A stretch of 34,649 nt of DNA. Source: Marinoscillum sp. Lineage in GTDB: Bacteria > Bacteroidota > Bacteroidia > Cytophagales > Cyclobacteriaceae. Positions 7,343 to 15,320 of this stretch are shown piece by piece. Numbering within the stretch: the stretch's first letter is position 1; each line of letters starts with the position of its first letter. The notes under the pieces were generated by a model that was given only the letters and a program-made list of their open reading frames with translations, had not been told where the DNA came from and ran no database searches. A program made the position numbers and the translations under genes. The stretch is taken from the NCBI GenBank assembly GCA_024305105.1, contig JAMWZA010000045.1:1-34649 (forward strand). The letters run 5' to 3'.

Positions 7343-7717
7343 TCATTCTGCTGAATAAATAATCACGTCTGATTCTCCGATTCTTTCAAACGCTTTGTCC
7401 GCAGTGAGTAAAGGTAATTTGCTGTAAAATGAGGATGCTGCCACGATGGCATCTGGGAGTTTCAGTTTTCTTGATTTTCTAAATTCTATGGCTACTTTCT
7501 TAATCCCTGAATTGATATTGATCACTTGACACTCGCTGATGAGTTGTTCGATTATTGATTGTTCTTCACTAGATAAATCCAGAACTGCAAGCAACTCTAG
7601 TTCTGTGATGACTCAAATCACAAGTTGCTTTCCTTCAAGAATTTGAGTGATCTCAACGTCATCATTTAGAAGATAAATTAGAATATTGGCATCAACAAAG
7701 AGCTTAGTTCCAATCAT
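7343..7717 (-). pseudogene. vapC: VapC-like PIN-domain toxin with in-frame stop
   Basis: Starting at the ATG at 7717, the frame reads MIGTKLFVDANILIYLLNDD, then meets TGA at codon 35 (7613-7615), then continues without further damage as VITELELLAVLDLSSEEQ through KLPDAIVAASSFYSKLPLLTADKAF to the stop at 7343. The PIN acidic residues are all present: D9, the glutamate in ITELEL, the aspartate in LPDAIVAA and the aspartate in TADKAF. Full length would be 124 residues, normal for VapC. The TGA sits where TCA (Ser) is one base away. The start overlaps the antitoxin gene by 14 bp, as usual for such pairs. A downstream ATG could express an 83-residue C-terminal piece lacking the first aspartate, which should be inactive. 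It looks recently inactivated unless the stop is a sequencing error. Confidence 0.85.
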
Positions 7718-7874
7718 TCCTTAAGTTGGACTGGTAACTAATCGGATCTATTTTCTTTTTGAAAACCCCACTATATTTCGACGCAGAGATTCCCTTACTT
7801 TCTTTAGATACTACTTCATTCAACTTTTGAAGTTGTTCTTCTATAGGTGTACCTTTTTTTATTACTGTAACCAT
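7704..7874 (-). CDS. Antitoxin partner of the PIN-domain toxin
   Basis: 56 residues from the ATG at 7874 (MVTVIKKGTPIEEQLQKL...). An earlier in-frame ATG at 7910 adds 12 residues (MISEYNISYIYA) not expected in the family. The pattern, a short beta start VTVIKKGT, a helix, a central KGISASKYSGVFK and a C-terminal DPISYQSNLRNDW, matches small antitoxins that precede PIN toxins in Bacteroidota, where the RDEW-like end binds the toxin. It should bind its own promoter and neutralise VapC. With the toxin gene interrupted it may persist as a solitary antitoxin. The 3' end overlaps the toxin start by 14 bp. Confidence 0.72.
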   Translation of the reverse strand: MVTVIKKGTPIEEQLQKLNEVVSKESKGISASKYSGVFKKKIDPISYQSNLRNDWN

Positions 7875-8042
7875 AGCGTAAATATACGAAATGTTGTATT
7901 CAGAGATCAAACAAGGTATTCATCCTAACAATTCAATGTTTTAAGACTGGTTAAACCAAAGATACGCTGAGCGGTAATATTTAGTATTTGCTCTACATAA
8001 CCGATCACAATTTCTTTAATGGGTGCCGGGTATTTTTAGCTA

Positions 8043-9317
8043 TCACTCCCGATAAACCACCCCTTCTTTCATCACGAAGCTCACCTTCCCCATGTCATCA
8101 ATCTGCTCCAGTGGGTTGCCATCCACGGCAATGATGTCTGCATACAATCCTTTCCTAATCGCTCCAAACGACTCGCTCTGACCAAGGATACCGGCATTGA
8201 CGGAAGTGGCACATTGGATCGTCTCCATGGCCGACATACCTCCATCCACCATGTAGATAAATTCTTTGTAGTTTTCGCCATGTGGATACACTGCAGCATC
8301 GGTTCCGAACCCAATCGGAACACCCATTTTATAAGCTTTGGAAAAAGTGCTGCTTATCTGTGGTCCGATCACTGCCGCTTTCTTCGCTACCATGGCCGGG
8401 TAATACCCTTCTATTTTTGACAGCTCCGCCACAGACATACCGGCAGTAATCGTTGGGATGTAGTAGGTGTTGTACTCCTTCATCAGCTTCATGGTCTCCT
8501 CCGACATATACGTCCCATGCTCGATGGTTTTTACTCCTGCACGAATCGCTCGCTGCATTCCTTCATCGCCATGTGCATGCGCCGCTACATGAAATCCCAG
8601 ATCAGTGGCTGTCTTCACTATTTGGGCCATCTCCTCCTCGGAGAAATGTGGACCGGTGCCATCTTTAGCAACACTCAGCACGCCACCCGTTGCTGTTATC
8701 TTAATTAAATCCGCACCATTTTTGTAGCGTTGGCGAACAGCCTTCATGGCATCTTCCACACCATTGACCACACCGTCTTTTGGTGTGGGATCACCCATCA
8801 GGTCTTCCCGATAGCCGTTCGTTGGGTCGGCATGTCCACCGGTGATCGCCAGCGATTTACCCGAAGTATAGATTCTGGGCCCTACCACCAACCCCTTGTT
8901 GATGGCATTGCGCAAGGAGATGTTCACACCAGAGCCGCCAACATCCCGCACTGTTGTAAAGCCAGCCATTAACGTCGTTTTGGCGTGTTTGGAAGATTCG
9001 AAAGCAATGTCCGCTGCATTCATGGTGAATTCCTTCAAGTAGCCGTCCTTACTGGTTTCTCCTTCCAGATGCACGTGCATATCGATCAATCCGGGCATCA
9101 CGGTTTTATTCTTCAGATCAATCACCTCATCATTCTGTGAAGGTTTTACATAGCCATTTTCCACTGAGGTGATGGATTTCCCTTCGATGATGATCGTTTG
9201 CTCTGACCTGGGTTTATCAGACTCGCCATCGATGAGTCGTCCTGCATAAATCAGCGTGCGCTGGGCATTGGTTCCAAACGAGAAAACCAGAAGGAATAGG
9301 ATAATTAAGTTTTTCAT
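8043..9317 (-). CDS. Exported metal-dependent amidohydrolase (prolidase/imidazolonepropionase-like)
   Basis: 424 residues from the ATG at 9317, which gives a clean signal peptide (MKNLIILFLLVFSFGTNAQ); an in-frame ATG at 9365 would bury it behind 16 extra residues. This is an amidohydrolase-superfamily TIM-barrel enzyme of the Xaa-Pro dipeptidase/imidazolonepropionase-like group. Seen are the first metal motif PGLIDMHVHLEG, the TTVRDVGGSG strand, a DLIKITATGG segment with the probable carboxylated lysine, HVAAHAHGDEG, IEHGTYM, and FGTDAAVYPHGEN with the last metal-binding aspartate, then the conserved tail DIIAVDGNPLEQI. Location is periplasmic. Exported relatives commonly hydrolyse dipeptides such as Xaa-Pro or Xaa-Arg. 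Its 3' end is duplicated at 7224-7332. Confidence 0.93.
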   Translation of the reverse strand: MKNLIILFLLVFSFGTNAQRTLIYAGRLIDGESDKPRSEQTIIIEGKSITSVENGYVKPSQNDEVIDLKNKTVMPGLIDMHVHLEGETSKDGYLKEFTMNAADIAFESSKHAKTTLMAGFTTVRDVGGSGVNISLRNAINKGLVVGPRIYTSGKSLAITGGHADPTNGYREDLMGDPTPKDGVVNGVEDAMKAVRQRYKNGADLIKITATGGVLSVAKDGTGPHFSEEEMAQIVKTATDLGFHVAAHAHGDEGMQRAIRAGVKTIEHGTYMSEETMKLMKEYNTYYIPTITAGMSVAELSKIEGYYPAMVAKKAAVIGPQISSTFSKAYKMGVPIGFGTDAAVYPHGENYKEFIYMVDGGMSAMETIQCATSVNAGILGQSESFGAIRKGLYADIIAVDGNPLEQIDDMGKVSFVMKEGVVYRE

Positions 9318-9698
9318 GGATTGTACTTTTTCAATTGATGACAAAAATTCTGACACGTTGGACAAGCGTCACTTCGTAAATCAGAAAGGTAAATTATCAT
9401 TAAACTTAGAATTTATACTAAATGTACGGATATCCATGATAAGATTTTTCTTAGTGACCATTCTGCTTAAATAGCCCCGTTCCATTTCGGTTCAAGTTCC
9501 CTAGAGGGATTATCACCACAACACCTTTTAAGGCTGTAAAATGCTTTTAAGTTAAGCACCGTTATAAAAAGACCTTCTCCAAGTTGGAGAAGGATTTAGG
9601 AGCATCCGGCTAGGATGAGGCCAGATCAAACAACTTCTTACCTTACTAAAGATGACTATACTTGGGTATCCAACTGCTTAATTCGTAAACTTGAACAC
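9318..9698. other. Divergent intergenic region with a palindrome
   Basis: No gene is supported. It separates the minus-strand amidohydrolase from the plus-strand NRAMP-pxp operon and should hold both promoters, though I see no clear TTTG / TAnnTTTG pair. At 9573-9593 there is a perfect inverted repeat with 10-bp arms (CCTTCTCCAA and TTGGAGAAGG) around a single G. It lies 105 bp before the preferred operon start and is either an operator or a dispersed palindrome. Confidence 0.5.
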
Positions 9699-10886
9699 AT
9701 GACAGACAAAAACCCATCAAAAAGTGGCAGTCCCGGCATGCTAATCGCAGCAGCCTTTATTGGTCCCGGTACAGTGACCGTTTGCACATTGGCCGGAGCC
9801 AATCATGGATACAAACTGCTGTGGGTCATGCTCATCTCGATTGCCGCCACCATCTTTCTACAGGAAATTGCCTCACGAATAGGAATCGTCAGTCACCAGG
9901 GATTGACCAGCCTCCTACGCCGAGAGACGCGGATATCATGGGTACGTTTTCTGTTGTTGGGATTGGTATTTAGCGCCATCGTGATCGGCAATGCAGCCTA
10001 CGAAGCGGGCAATATCAGTGGAGCCGTACTTGGGCTAAATGGAGTTACGACCATTCCTTATGCCGGATTTGCCATTGGATTAATTGCCGCTGCTTTACTA
10101 TGGTCAGGCAGCCACCAAACGATCCAAAAAGCATTGACTGGTTTGGTCATTCTTATGAGCTTTTCCTTTGTCGTAACAGCCATATTAACCCAACCAGACA
10201 TAAAGGAGCTTTTTTCGGGGATGTTGATCCCTTCGTTTGATAGCGACGACCTATTGATCATCATGGCTTTGATTGGCACAACAATCGTTCCTTACAATTT
10301 ATTTCTACACGCGTCTTTAGCCAACAATCAATGGGAAGTTTCCGAACTTAAAGCAGCTCGAAAAGACACCATCCGCTCCATCGTGATAGGAGGTGTGGTA
10401 TCGATAGCGATCATCATTGCCGCAGCAGGCGTCCCGTCAGGCAACATACAAAACGCTGCAGATCTCGCTAAAGGATTGGAGCCCCTATACGGAAGTTTGG
10501 CCAAATACCTGATCGCTATTGGCCTATTTGCTGCAGGCATCACTTCGGCCGTTACCGCTCCATTGGCAGCCGCCTATGTCGCCCAGGGCTGCTTTAACTG
10601 GCCGGACAACCCCAAACATCCGGGCTTTCGCCTCACTTGGATGACGATATTATTAATTGGGACCATTTTCTCATCGGTTGGGTACAAACCAGTTGATATC
10701 ATCAAATTTGCTCAGGTGGCCAATGGCCTACTGCTTCCGCTCATTGCTGCGCTACTGCTGTGGCTGGGTAGTAAAAAATCCGTTTTAGGCGAATACACCA
10801 ACCATAGAGCGATTACCGGAGTAGGTTTCATCATCGCATTGATTACATTGGCTTTAGGAATCAAAAGTATCTTGACGGCATTTTAA
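9699..10886 (+). CDS. NRAMP-fold transporter (YcsG-like), probable 5-oxoproline or related uptake
   Basis: 395 residues from the ATG at 9699, just before the first helix; an in-frame ATG at 9615 would add 28 residues. About eleven hydrophobic segments and the fold pattern match the NRAMP family. In true metal NRAMPs the first helix has DPGN and the sixth has MPHN. Here these read GPGT (22-25) and VPYN (in TTIVPYNLFLHAS), so key metal ligands are missing (the aspartate, asparagine and methionine are replaced; the proline and one asparagine remain). It heads an operon with pxpA (34-bp gap), pxpB and pxpC, as the NRAMP-family ycsG does in the Bacillus subtilis ycsFGI-kip cluster. A role in importing 5-oxoproline or a related small organic acid is inferred from residues and context; divalent metal uptake looks unlikely. 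Confidence 0.82.
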   Translation: MTDKNPSKSGSPGMLIAAAFIGPGTVTVCTLAGANHGYKLLWVMLISIAATIFLQEIASRIGIVSHQGLTSLLRRETRISWVRFLLLGLVFSAIVIGNAAYEAGNISGAVLGLNGVTTIPYAGFAIGLIAAALLWSGSHQTIQKALTGLVILMSFSFVVTAILTQPDIKELFSGMLIPSFDSDDLLIIMALIGTTIVPYNLFLHASLANNQWEVSELKAARKDTIRSIVIGGVVSIAIIIAAAGVPSGNIQNAADLAKGLEPLYGSLAKYLIAIGLFAAGITSAVTAPLAAAYVAQGCFNWPDNPKHPGFRLTWMTILLIGTIFSSVGYKPVDIIKFAQVANGLLLPLIAALLLWLGSKKSVLGEYTNHRAITGVGFIIALITLALGIKSILTAF

Positions 10887-10920
10887 ACTTTAATTCATTT
10901 GACTGCTTATATTTAATGAT

Positions 10921-11628
10921 ATGAAGCGATGGCAGCTTAATTGTGACATGGGTGAAAACGGAGGAAATGATCACCTCCTCATGCCCTATATCCAGGCTTG
11001 CAGCATTGCTTGCGGAGGACATACTGGTGATGCAGACTCTATGACCGAGACTGTCAGGCTTGCTTTAAAATATGATGTAGAAATAGGCGCTCACCCCTCC
11101 TTTCCGGATAAGGAAAGCTTTGGCAGAAAGCCCATGAGTCTTCCTTCTGACGAACTCATCGACCTACTGATCGGACAGATTTCCAGTCTTGAAAAAATCT
11201 GTTCGGTTCTGGGTGCGGAAATTGGCCATATCAAACCACATGGAGCACTCTACAATCAGTCAATCACTGATTTAAGAACTGCAGGAGCGGTCATACAGGT
11301 GATGAAAAAATACCCAGGAATGACGCTTTATGCCCCATGGAAAAGCGTCATTGCAGAACTGGCGCAGGAAGACGGAATCCCTGTTCGGTTTGAAGGATTT
11401 GCAGACAGACGTTACGAACATGACGGATCGTTAGCCTCCAGGTCCAATAGCGATTCGGTCATCGAAGTTCCGTCAGAAGCGCTTTCGCAAGTCAAACAAA
11501 TATCCAAATACCAAAAGCTCACCTCCATAGATGGCATTACCTTCGATTTTGAAGCAGAAACTTTTTGTATACATGGAGATAACCCAAATGCGGTATCCAT
11601 AGTCAAACTACTGAGCGAAGAATCATGA
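10921..11628 (+). CDS. pxpA: 5-oxoprolinase subunit PxpA (LamB/YcsF family)
   Basis: 235 residues, the usual PxpA length being about 245-255. Family motifs are LNCDMGENGGNDHLLMPYI at the N-terminus, SIACGGHTGDADSM, EIGAHPSFPDKESFGRK, HIKPHGALYN and EGFADRRYEHDGSLASR. PxpA, PxpB and PxpC together catalyse ATP-dependent opening of 5-oxo-L-proline to L-glutamate in the cytosol (established for the Bacillus subtilis and E. coli proteins). PxpA is the TIM-barrel-like hydrolase component. The stop overlaps the pxpB start by 4 bp. All catalytic-looking acidic and histidine motifs are intact. Confidence 0.95.
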   Translation: MKRWQLNCDMGENGGNDHLLMPYIQACSIACGGHTGDADSMTETVRLALKYDVEIGAHPSFPDKESFGRKPMSLPSDELIDLLIGQISSLEKICSVLGAEIGHIKPHGALYNQSITDLRTAGAVIQVMKKYPGMTLYAPWKSVIAELAQEDGIPVRFEGFADRRYEHDGSLASRSNSDSVIEVPSEALSQVKQISKYQKLTSIDGITFDFEAETFCIHGDNPNAVSIVKLLSEES

Positions 11629-12332
11629 GAAATATTCACATTAAATCAATGGATGAAAGCAATCTATTGATGGAATGGCCGGGAGCAATCTCCAAGGAGA
11701 TCATGGTGGAAATAGCCGCCTGGCAACATGCAATAGAAAAGGATTTGGGAAAGATCATCATCGAGTGCTTTGCGGCATACCGCAGCTTGTTGATTACCTA
11801 TGACCATCAACAGATAGACGAAGAAAATCTGGAAATAGAACTCCTGAAGCTGCAGATCAATCACAAAAAATTCAGAACCAGGAAGTGGGCGGTGCCTGTA
11901 TGCTACGATGAAAGTCTCGCTCCAGATTTGGCGAAAGTCTGTGAAGAAAAGAAATTGTCGAAAAGAAAAGTCATCAAGCTTCATACATCCGACCTGTATG
12001 ACATCCACTTTTACGGTTTCCTCCCTGGGTTCATGTATCTGGGAGGGTTAGATGAAAAACTTCATCACCCACGAAAAACAAACCCAGACTCCTCACTACC
12101 CGCTGGTTCTGTAGCGATCGGAGGCAGTCAAACAGGCATCTACCCGACCAGCTCACCTGGCGGGTGGCATGTGGTTGGTAATACGCCTATAAAATTATTT
12201 GATATCAAAATCGATCCTCCATGCCCCTTCAAACCTGGGGATCAAATTAAATTCAAATCTGTATCCATTAAAGAGTACAACAAAATCAAAAAAGAGGTAG
12301 AAAGTGGAACCTACAAATTCCAGAAGGCATGA
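11625..12332 (+). CDS. pxpB: 5-oxoprolinase subunit PxpB (KipI-like)
   Basis: 235 residues, AHS1/KipI family (carboxyltransferase-like domain 1). The hallmark region is well kept: IHFYGFLPGFMYLGGL, then HPRKTNPDSSLPAGSVAIGG, SQTGIYPTSSPGGWHVVG, NTPIKLFD. The N-terminal third is a variable alpha/beta domain. With PxpC it forms the ATP-dependent phosphorylating part of the 5-oxoprolinase complex. In B. subtilis the homologue also inhibits the KinA kinase, a role not expected here because no such kinase system is seen. Start overlaps pxpA by 4 bp and the stop overlaps pxpC by 4 bp, so all three subunits are translationally coupled. Confidence 0.95.
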   Translation: MRNIHIKSMDESNLLMEWPGAISKEIMVEIAAWQHAIEKDLGKIIIECFAAYRSLLITYDHQQIDEENLEIELLKLQINHKKFRTRKWAVPVCYDESLAPDLAKVCEEKKLSKRKVIKLHTSDLYDIHFYGFLPGFMYLGGLDEKLHHPRKTNPDSSLPAGSVAIGGSQTGIYPTSSPGGWHVVGNTPIKLFDIKIDPPCPFKPGDQIKFKSVSIKEYNKIKKEVESGTYKFQKA

Positions 12333-13180
12333 ATGGAACAATGATTTTTCATAAAGCAGGACTGCAGAGCTCCATCCAGGACATGGGCCGATACGGATAC
12401 CGAAAGTACGGTGTGCCACTATCCGGGTCTATGGATCAGAATAGTGCCATTCGAGCGAATCTCATCGTAGGCAATGAGCCTGGAGCACCCGTCGTAGAAA
12501 TTACGGTGGTTGGACCGCAGATAGAGTTCACATCGGATGCTACGATAGCGCTCGTTGGAGCAGATCTTACGCCTAAACTGGATAAGAAACCCATTTCTTT
12601 GAATACCCGGGTGAATGTCCTAAAAGGACAGGTTCTCGAATTTGGTAAATGCAAATACGGCATCCGGGCTTACCTCTCCATAGCAGCCACACTTCAATCT
12701 GAGAAGGTCATGAATAGCTTTTCACAATACAGCGGCATTACTAGCGATCATCAATTAAGGAATGGTGATCAGGTGGGCTACATGAACGGAAAATTGATGA
12801 GTGAAGCTTCATCTGCTATTAAAATTGATAAAAAGTACTTCAACACTAAAAAACTGGAAGTATTCCCGGGTCCTGAATTCAACTTACTAGGTAAAGACCA
12901 ATTAAAATCGGTTTTTGACCAAGACTGGACAATCGGCCCCAACAACCGGATGGGTTATCAACTCAACAACAAACTCATGCCTGGTCATACCCGAGAGATC
13001 ATCACCACACAGACCATTCCCGGTACTATCCAATTGACACCTGCCGGCAAATTACTTGCGTTAATGCGCGATGCACAGGTCACTGGCGGATATCCACGCA
13101 TTTTGCAATTAAGTGAATTGTCTATCAATCAACTGGCTCAAAAAACCGAACGAAGCATCGTACGTTTTAAAATAGCATGA
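12329..13180 (+). CDS. pxpC: 5-oxoprolinase subunit PxpC (KipA-like biotin-dependent carboxyltransferase family)
   Basis: 283 residues, AHS2/KipA family (carboxyltransferase-like domain 2), somewhat shorter than the usual 300-330. Motifs seen are AGLQSSIQDMGRYGYRKYGV, PLSGSMDQNSAIRANLIVGN, EITVVGPQIEF, IGPNNRMGYQL, then TIPGTIQLTPAGKLLALMRD and QVTGGYPRILQL near the C-terminus. It partners PxpB in the 5-oxoprolinase complex. The name carboxyltransferase reflects fold homology with urea carboxylase domains; no biotin attachment site is present. It overlaps pxpB at its start and the GNAT gene at its end, 4 bp each. Confidence 0.95.
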   Translation: MNGTMIFHKAGLQSSIQDMGRYGYRKYGVPLSGSMDQNSAIRANLIVGNEPGAPVVEITVVGPQIEFTSDATIALVGADLTPKLDKKPISLNTRVNVLKGQVLEFGKCKYGIRAYLSIAATLQSEKVMNSFSQYSGITSDHQLRNGDQVGYMNGKLMSEASSAIKIDKKYFNTKKLEVFPGPEFNLLGKDQLKSVFDQDWTIGPNNRMGYQLNNKLMPGHTREIITTQTIPGTIQLTPAGKLLALMRDAQVTGGYPRILQLSELSINQLAQKTERSIVRFKIA

Positions 13181-13677
13181 TCTCATTACGACATGCCTCC
13201 AAAGCTGACATTCCACTATTAGAATACTGGGATGAGCAGCCTCATGTAAAGCTGTCGGATGGAGACGAAGAGTTTTGGGACTGGGAAGAGGAACTTGGCG
13301 TATCCGTTCCCTGGCGAGAACAATTGGTAGCCGAACTGGATGGAAAACCCATTGGATTTGTTCAAATCATTGATCCACACCTGGAAGAAACACACTACTG
13401 GGGTGAAATAGCGCCAAACCTGCGAGCCATTGATATTTGGATTGGGGAAGTTGACTACCTTAACAAAGGCTATGGCACACAGATGATGAATCAAGCCATT
13501 ATTCGGTGTTTTTCAACGCCAAAAGTAACCAGAATCGTAATTGACCCACTTAAATCAAATACCAAAGCACACCGTTTTTACAAACGATTTGGATTTGAGT
13601 TTGTGGAAGAAAGATGGTTTGGCAAAGACGTATGTTCTGTTTTCCAACTTGATCGATCCAACTGGAAGTCCAGCTAG
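13177..13677 (+). CDS. GNAT acetyltransferase coupled to pxpC
   Basis: 166 residues, a GNAT-fold acetyltransferase similar in layout to aminoglycoside 6'-N-acetyltransferase-like proteins. Seen are LRHASKADIPLLEYWDEQPHV, EQLVAELDGKPIGFVQIIDPH, the strand IDIWIGEVDYLNKGYGTQMM containing the acetyl-CoA loop (NKGYGT, R/QxxGxG/A type), then VIDPLKSNTKAHRFYKRFGF. The start overlaps the pxpC stop by 4 bp, making it the fifth gene of the NRAMP-pxpABC unit. Its substrate may therefore be an amino acid or amine arising in that pathway rather than an antibiotic (inference). It ends convergently with the ankyrin gene, their last 4 bases shared. Confidence 0.85.
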   Translation: MISLRHASKADIPLLEYWDEQPHVKLSDGDEEFWDWEEELGVSVPWREQLVAELDGKPIGFVQIIDPHLEETHYWGEIAPNLRAIDIWIGEVDYLNKGYGTQMMNQAIIRCFSTPKVTRIVIDPLKSNTKAHRFYKRFGFEFVEERWFGKDVCSVFQLDRSNWKSS

Positions 13678-14135
13678 GACTGACTGGCTATTAAATTGAC
13701 GATTTCCTCATTTCCTTTCGCTTTTGCCTGAGCAACCATTCCCATCACACTTTTGTCAATCACAGCTCCATGTGCCAACAGCAATTTCGCGACATCCACC
13801 TGATTGAAGTTCACTGCAAATGCCAGTGCTGTGGCACCATCTCCATTTCTGAGATTTACATCCGCACCTTTTGAAATTAAAAGATCAGCTACCTCCGTAT
13901 ATCCTTTAAAGCATGTTCCCATCAGGGCAGTATTACCCGAAGCATCCTGAGCATTAACCTCCGCTCCATGGTCGAGCAACAGATGAACCGCATCTGTTGC
14001 ATTGAGGTATGCCGCCATAATCAACGGACTGAACCCTCGTTGATCAGGTTGATTGGCCAATGCAGGCTTCTGCTCCAGAAGGGCTTTGATTTGATCCAAT
14101 TGCTGGTTTTTTATGAGTTCATTGATGTTTTCCAC
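13674..14135 (-). CDS. Ankyrin-repeat protein
   Basis: 153 residues made of about four ankyrin repeats: RGFSPLIMAAYLNATDAVHLLLDHGAEVNA, SGNTALMGTCFKGYTEVADLLISKGADVNL and GATALAFAVNFNQVDVAKLLLAHGAVID, with a degenerate first repeat at 1-30. There is no signal peptide, so it should be cytosolic. It is divergent from the OxyR-type regulator. In several bacteria small ankyrin proteins accompany catalase and are needed for its activity; here no catalase is adjacent, so a role in the peroxide response is inferred from the neighbouring regulator only. Confidence 0.9.
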   Translation of the reverse strand: MENINELIKNQQLDQIKALLEQKPALANQPDQRGFSPLIMAAYLNATDAVHLLLDHGAEVNAQDASGNTALMGTCFKGYTEVADLLISKGADVNLRNGDGATALAFAVNFNQVDVAKLLLAHGAVIDKSVMGMVAQAKAKGNEEIVNLIASQS

Positions 14136-14177
14136 GGTTGTACCAATTTTATTCCTTTTGACGATTACTTTCTCCCC

Positions 14178-14207
14178 TTTGTCATGGGTTACTAGTGAAT
14201 AACTTTG
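14178..14207 (+). promoter_or_regulatory. Bacteroidota-type promoter for the OxyR-like gene
   Basis: TTTG at 14178-14181 and TAACTTTG at 14200-14207 are separated by 18 bp. This matches the TTTG / TAnnTTTG promoter type of Bacteroidota, with the spacer one base shorter than usual. The expected transcript start near 14214 leaves a leader of about 45 nt before the ATG at 14261. Confidence 0.6.
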
Positions 14208-14217
14208 TAAATATGCA

Positions 14218-14262
14218 ATAGTTTTTTACTATTCAAATTATCAGGGAATAGCTTGTACTTAT
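14218..14262 (+). promoter_or_regulatory. OxyR-like half-sites before the oxyR start codon
   Basis: ATAG-N7-CTAT at 14218-14232 has the arrangement of an E. coli OxyR half-operator (ATAG and CTAT seven bases apart). A second, imperfect copy ATAG-N7-TTAT is at 14248-14262, ending in the start codon. Their centres are 30 bp apart, not the 22 bp of E. coli. Both lie downstream of the predicted -7 box, so binding would favour autorepression. Confidence 0.5.
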
Positions 14263-15205
14263 GACATTAACACAGTTGCGTTACGCGCTTACACTTAAGA
14301 AATACCAAAACTTTAAAAAGGCTGCAGAACAGTTGGCCATCAGCCAGCCGGCACTAAGTGTGCAAGTCCAAAAGCTGGAGGAAGAGATTGGAATCAAATT
14401 GTTCAACCGGTCCGGTTCGCCTATTCAGGTCACTCGTGATGGCGACCTGTTTTTGATCAAAGCGCAGGAAGTCGTCAACAATGCCAAACAGCTAACCAAT
14501 TTTGCCAATGAACTTCAGGAGGACTACAGTGGATCGCTGGAGATTGGCGTTATTGCGACGCTGGCTCCCTTTTTGGTCCCTCTTTTTAGTCATGCTATCC
14601 AAAAAGACTATCCCAATCTGCAGCTGATTTTTAAAGAATCAACCACGGAAATGGTAGTCAATGGTGTTCGAAGTGGGGAACTTGATGTGGGAATCATCTC
14701 CACTCCTATTGATGTGTATGGGATCAATTCCATTCCACTATTTTACGAGCGGTTCTACCTCTACGCGTCAGCCATCAATTCCGGATCGGCCAATGAGGTG
14801 AAACTTGAGGACATCAACTATGACGAACTCTGGCTGCTCAATGAGGGCAACTGCTTTCGGGATCAGATCAATGATTTTTGTGATATAAAGTCTATCCGAC
14901 AAGGGAAAAAGTTCATTTACCAGAGCAACTCGATTGACGCACTCATCCGAATTGTAGACACGCATGGTGGGATGACCATTCTGCCTGAGCTCACCACACT
15001 GAGCCTGAATGAGTACCAGGAAGAAAACCTGAAAATGATCTACGGACGACCTAAGGCCCGGGAAATCGGATTGGTGGTAACACCCAATTACGACAAGGTC
15101 CGCTACATCAAACTCATCGAAGAATATATTAAGAACAACATTCCATCGCATATGCTGAGTCAAAACGATTATGAAATCGTAGATCCAAACATTCAGATGG
15201 ATTGA
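14261..15205 (+). CDS. oxyR: OxyR-type LysR-family peroxide regulator
   Basis: 314 residues, standard LysR length. The N-terminal winged HTH is MTLTQLRYALTLKKYQNFKKAAEQLAISQPALSVQVQKLEEEIG followed by KLFNR. The C-terminal periplasmic-binding-like domain contains NCFRDQINDFCDIK, with cysteines C198 and C207 separated by eight residues exactly as the redox pair C199/C208 of E. coli OxyR (HCLRDQAMGFC). It should therefore sense hydrogen peroxide by disulfide formation and activate antioxidant genes (family knowledge). It is transcribed divergently from the ankyrin gene. Its promoter is followed by OxyR-like half-sites, suggesting autoregulation. Confidence 0.9.
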   Translation: MTLTQLRYALTLKKYQNFKKAAEQLAISQPALSVQVQKLEEEIGIKLFNRSGSPIQVTRDGDLFLIKAQEVVNNAKQLTNFANELQEDYSGSLEIGVIATLAPFLVPLFSHAIQKDYPNLQLIFKESTTEMVVNGVRSGELDVGIISTPIDVYGINSIPLFYERFYLYASAINSGSANEVKLEDINYDELWLLNEGNCFRDQINDFCDIKSIRQGKKFIYQSNSIDALIRIVDTHGGMTILPELTTLSLNEYQEENLKMIYGRPKAREIGLVVTPNYDKVRYIKLIEEYIKNNIPSHMLSQNDYEIVDPNIQMD

Positions 15206-15291
15206 TTTCATTTCCGACTTTATCGGCTTCACCATCAATTATTCCAGCCTCAGGTAGCTACTGTAATCCTTGGAGCATCATCTTCGGTTGT

Positions 15292-15313
15292 ATTGATCAA
15301 TAAACCGATCAAT
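15292..15313. promoter_or_regulatory. Inverted repeat just upstream of the 275-aa membrane protein
   Basis: ATTGATC (15292-15298) and GATCAAT (15307-15313) are perfect 7-bp arms around an 8-bp spacer, ending 7 bp before the ATG at 15321. It may be an operator or a hairpin affecting initiation. Confidence 0.35.
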
Positions 15314-15320
15314 TAACGTC

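Noticed and set aside
8081-8972. Several 60-80 codon ORFs on both strands inside the amidohydrolase
   Set aside because: They are shadows of a clear gene, with no motifs or start signals of their own.
9481-9515. A GGTTCAAGTTCCC stretch resembling a tRNA T-arm
   Set aside because: No acceptor, D-arm or anticodon stem can be drawn around it.
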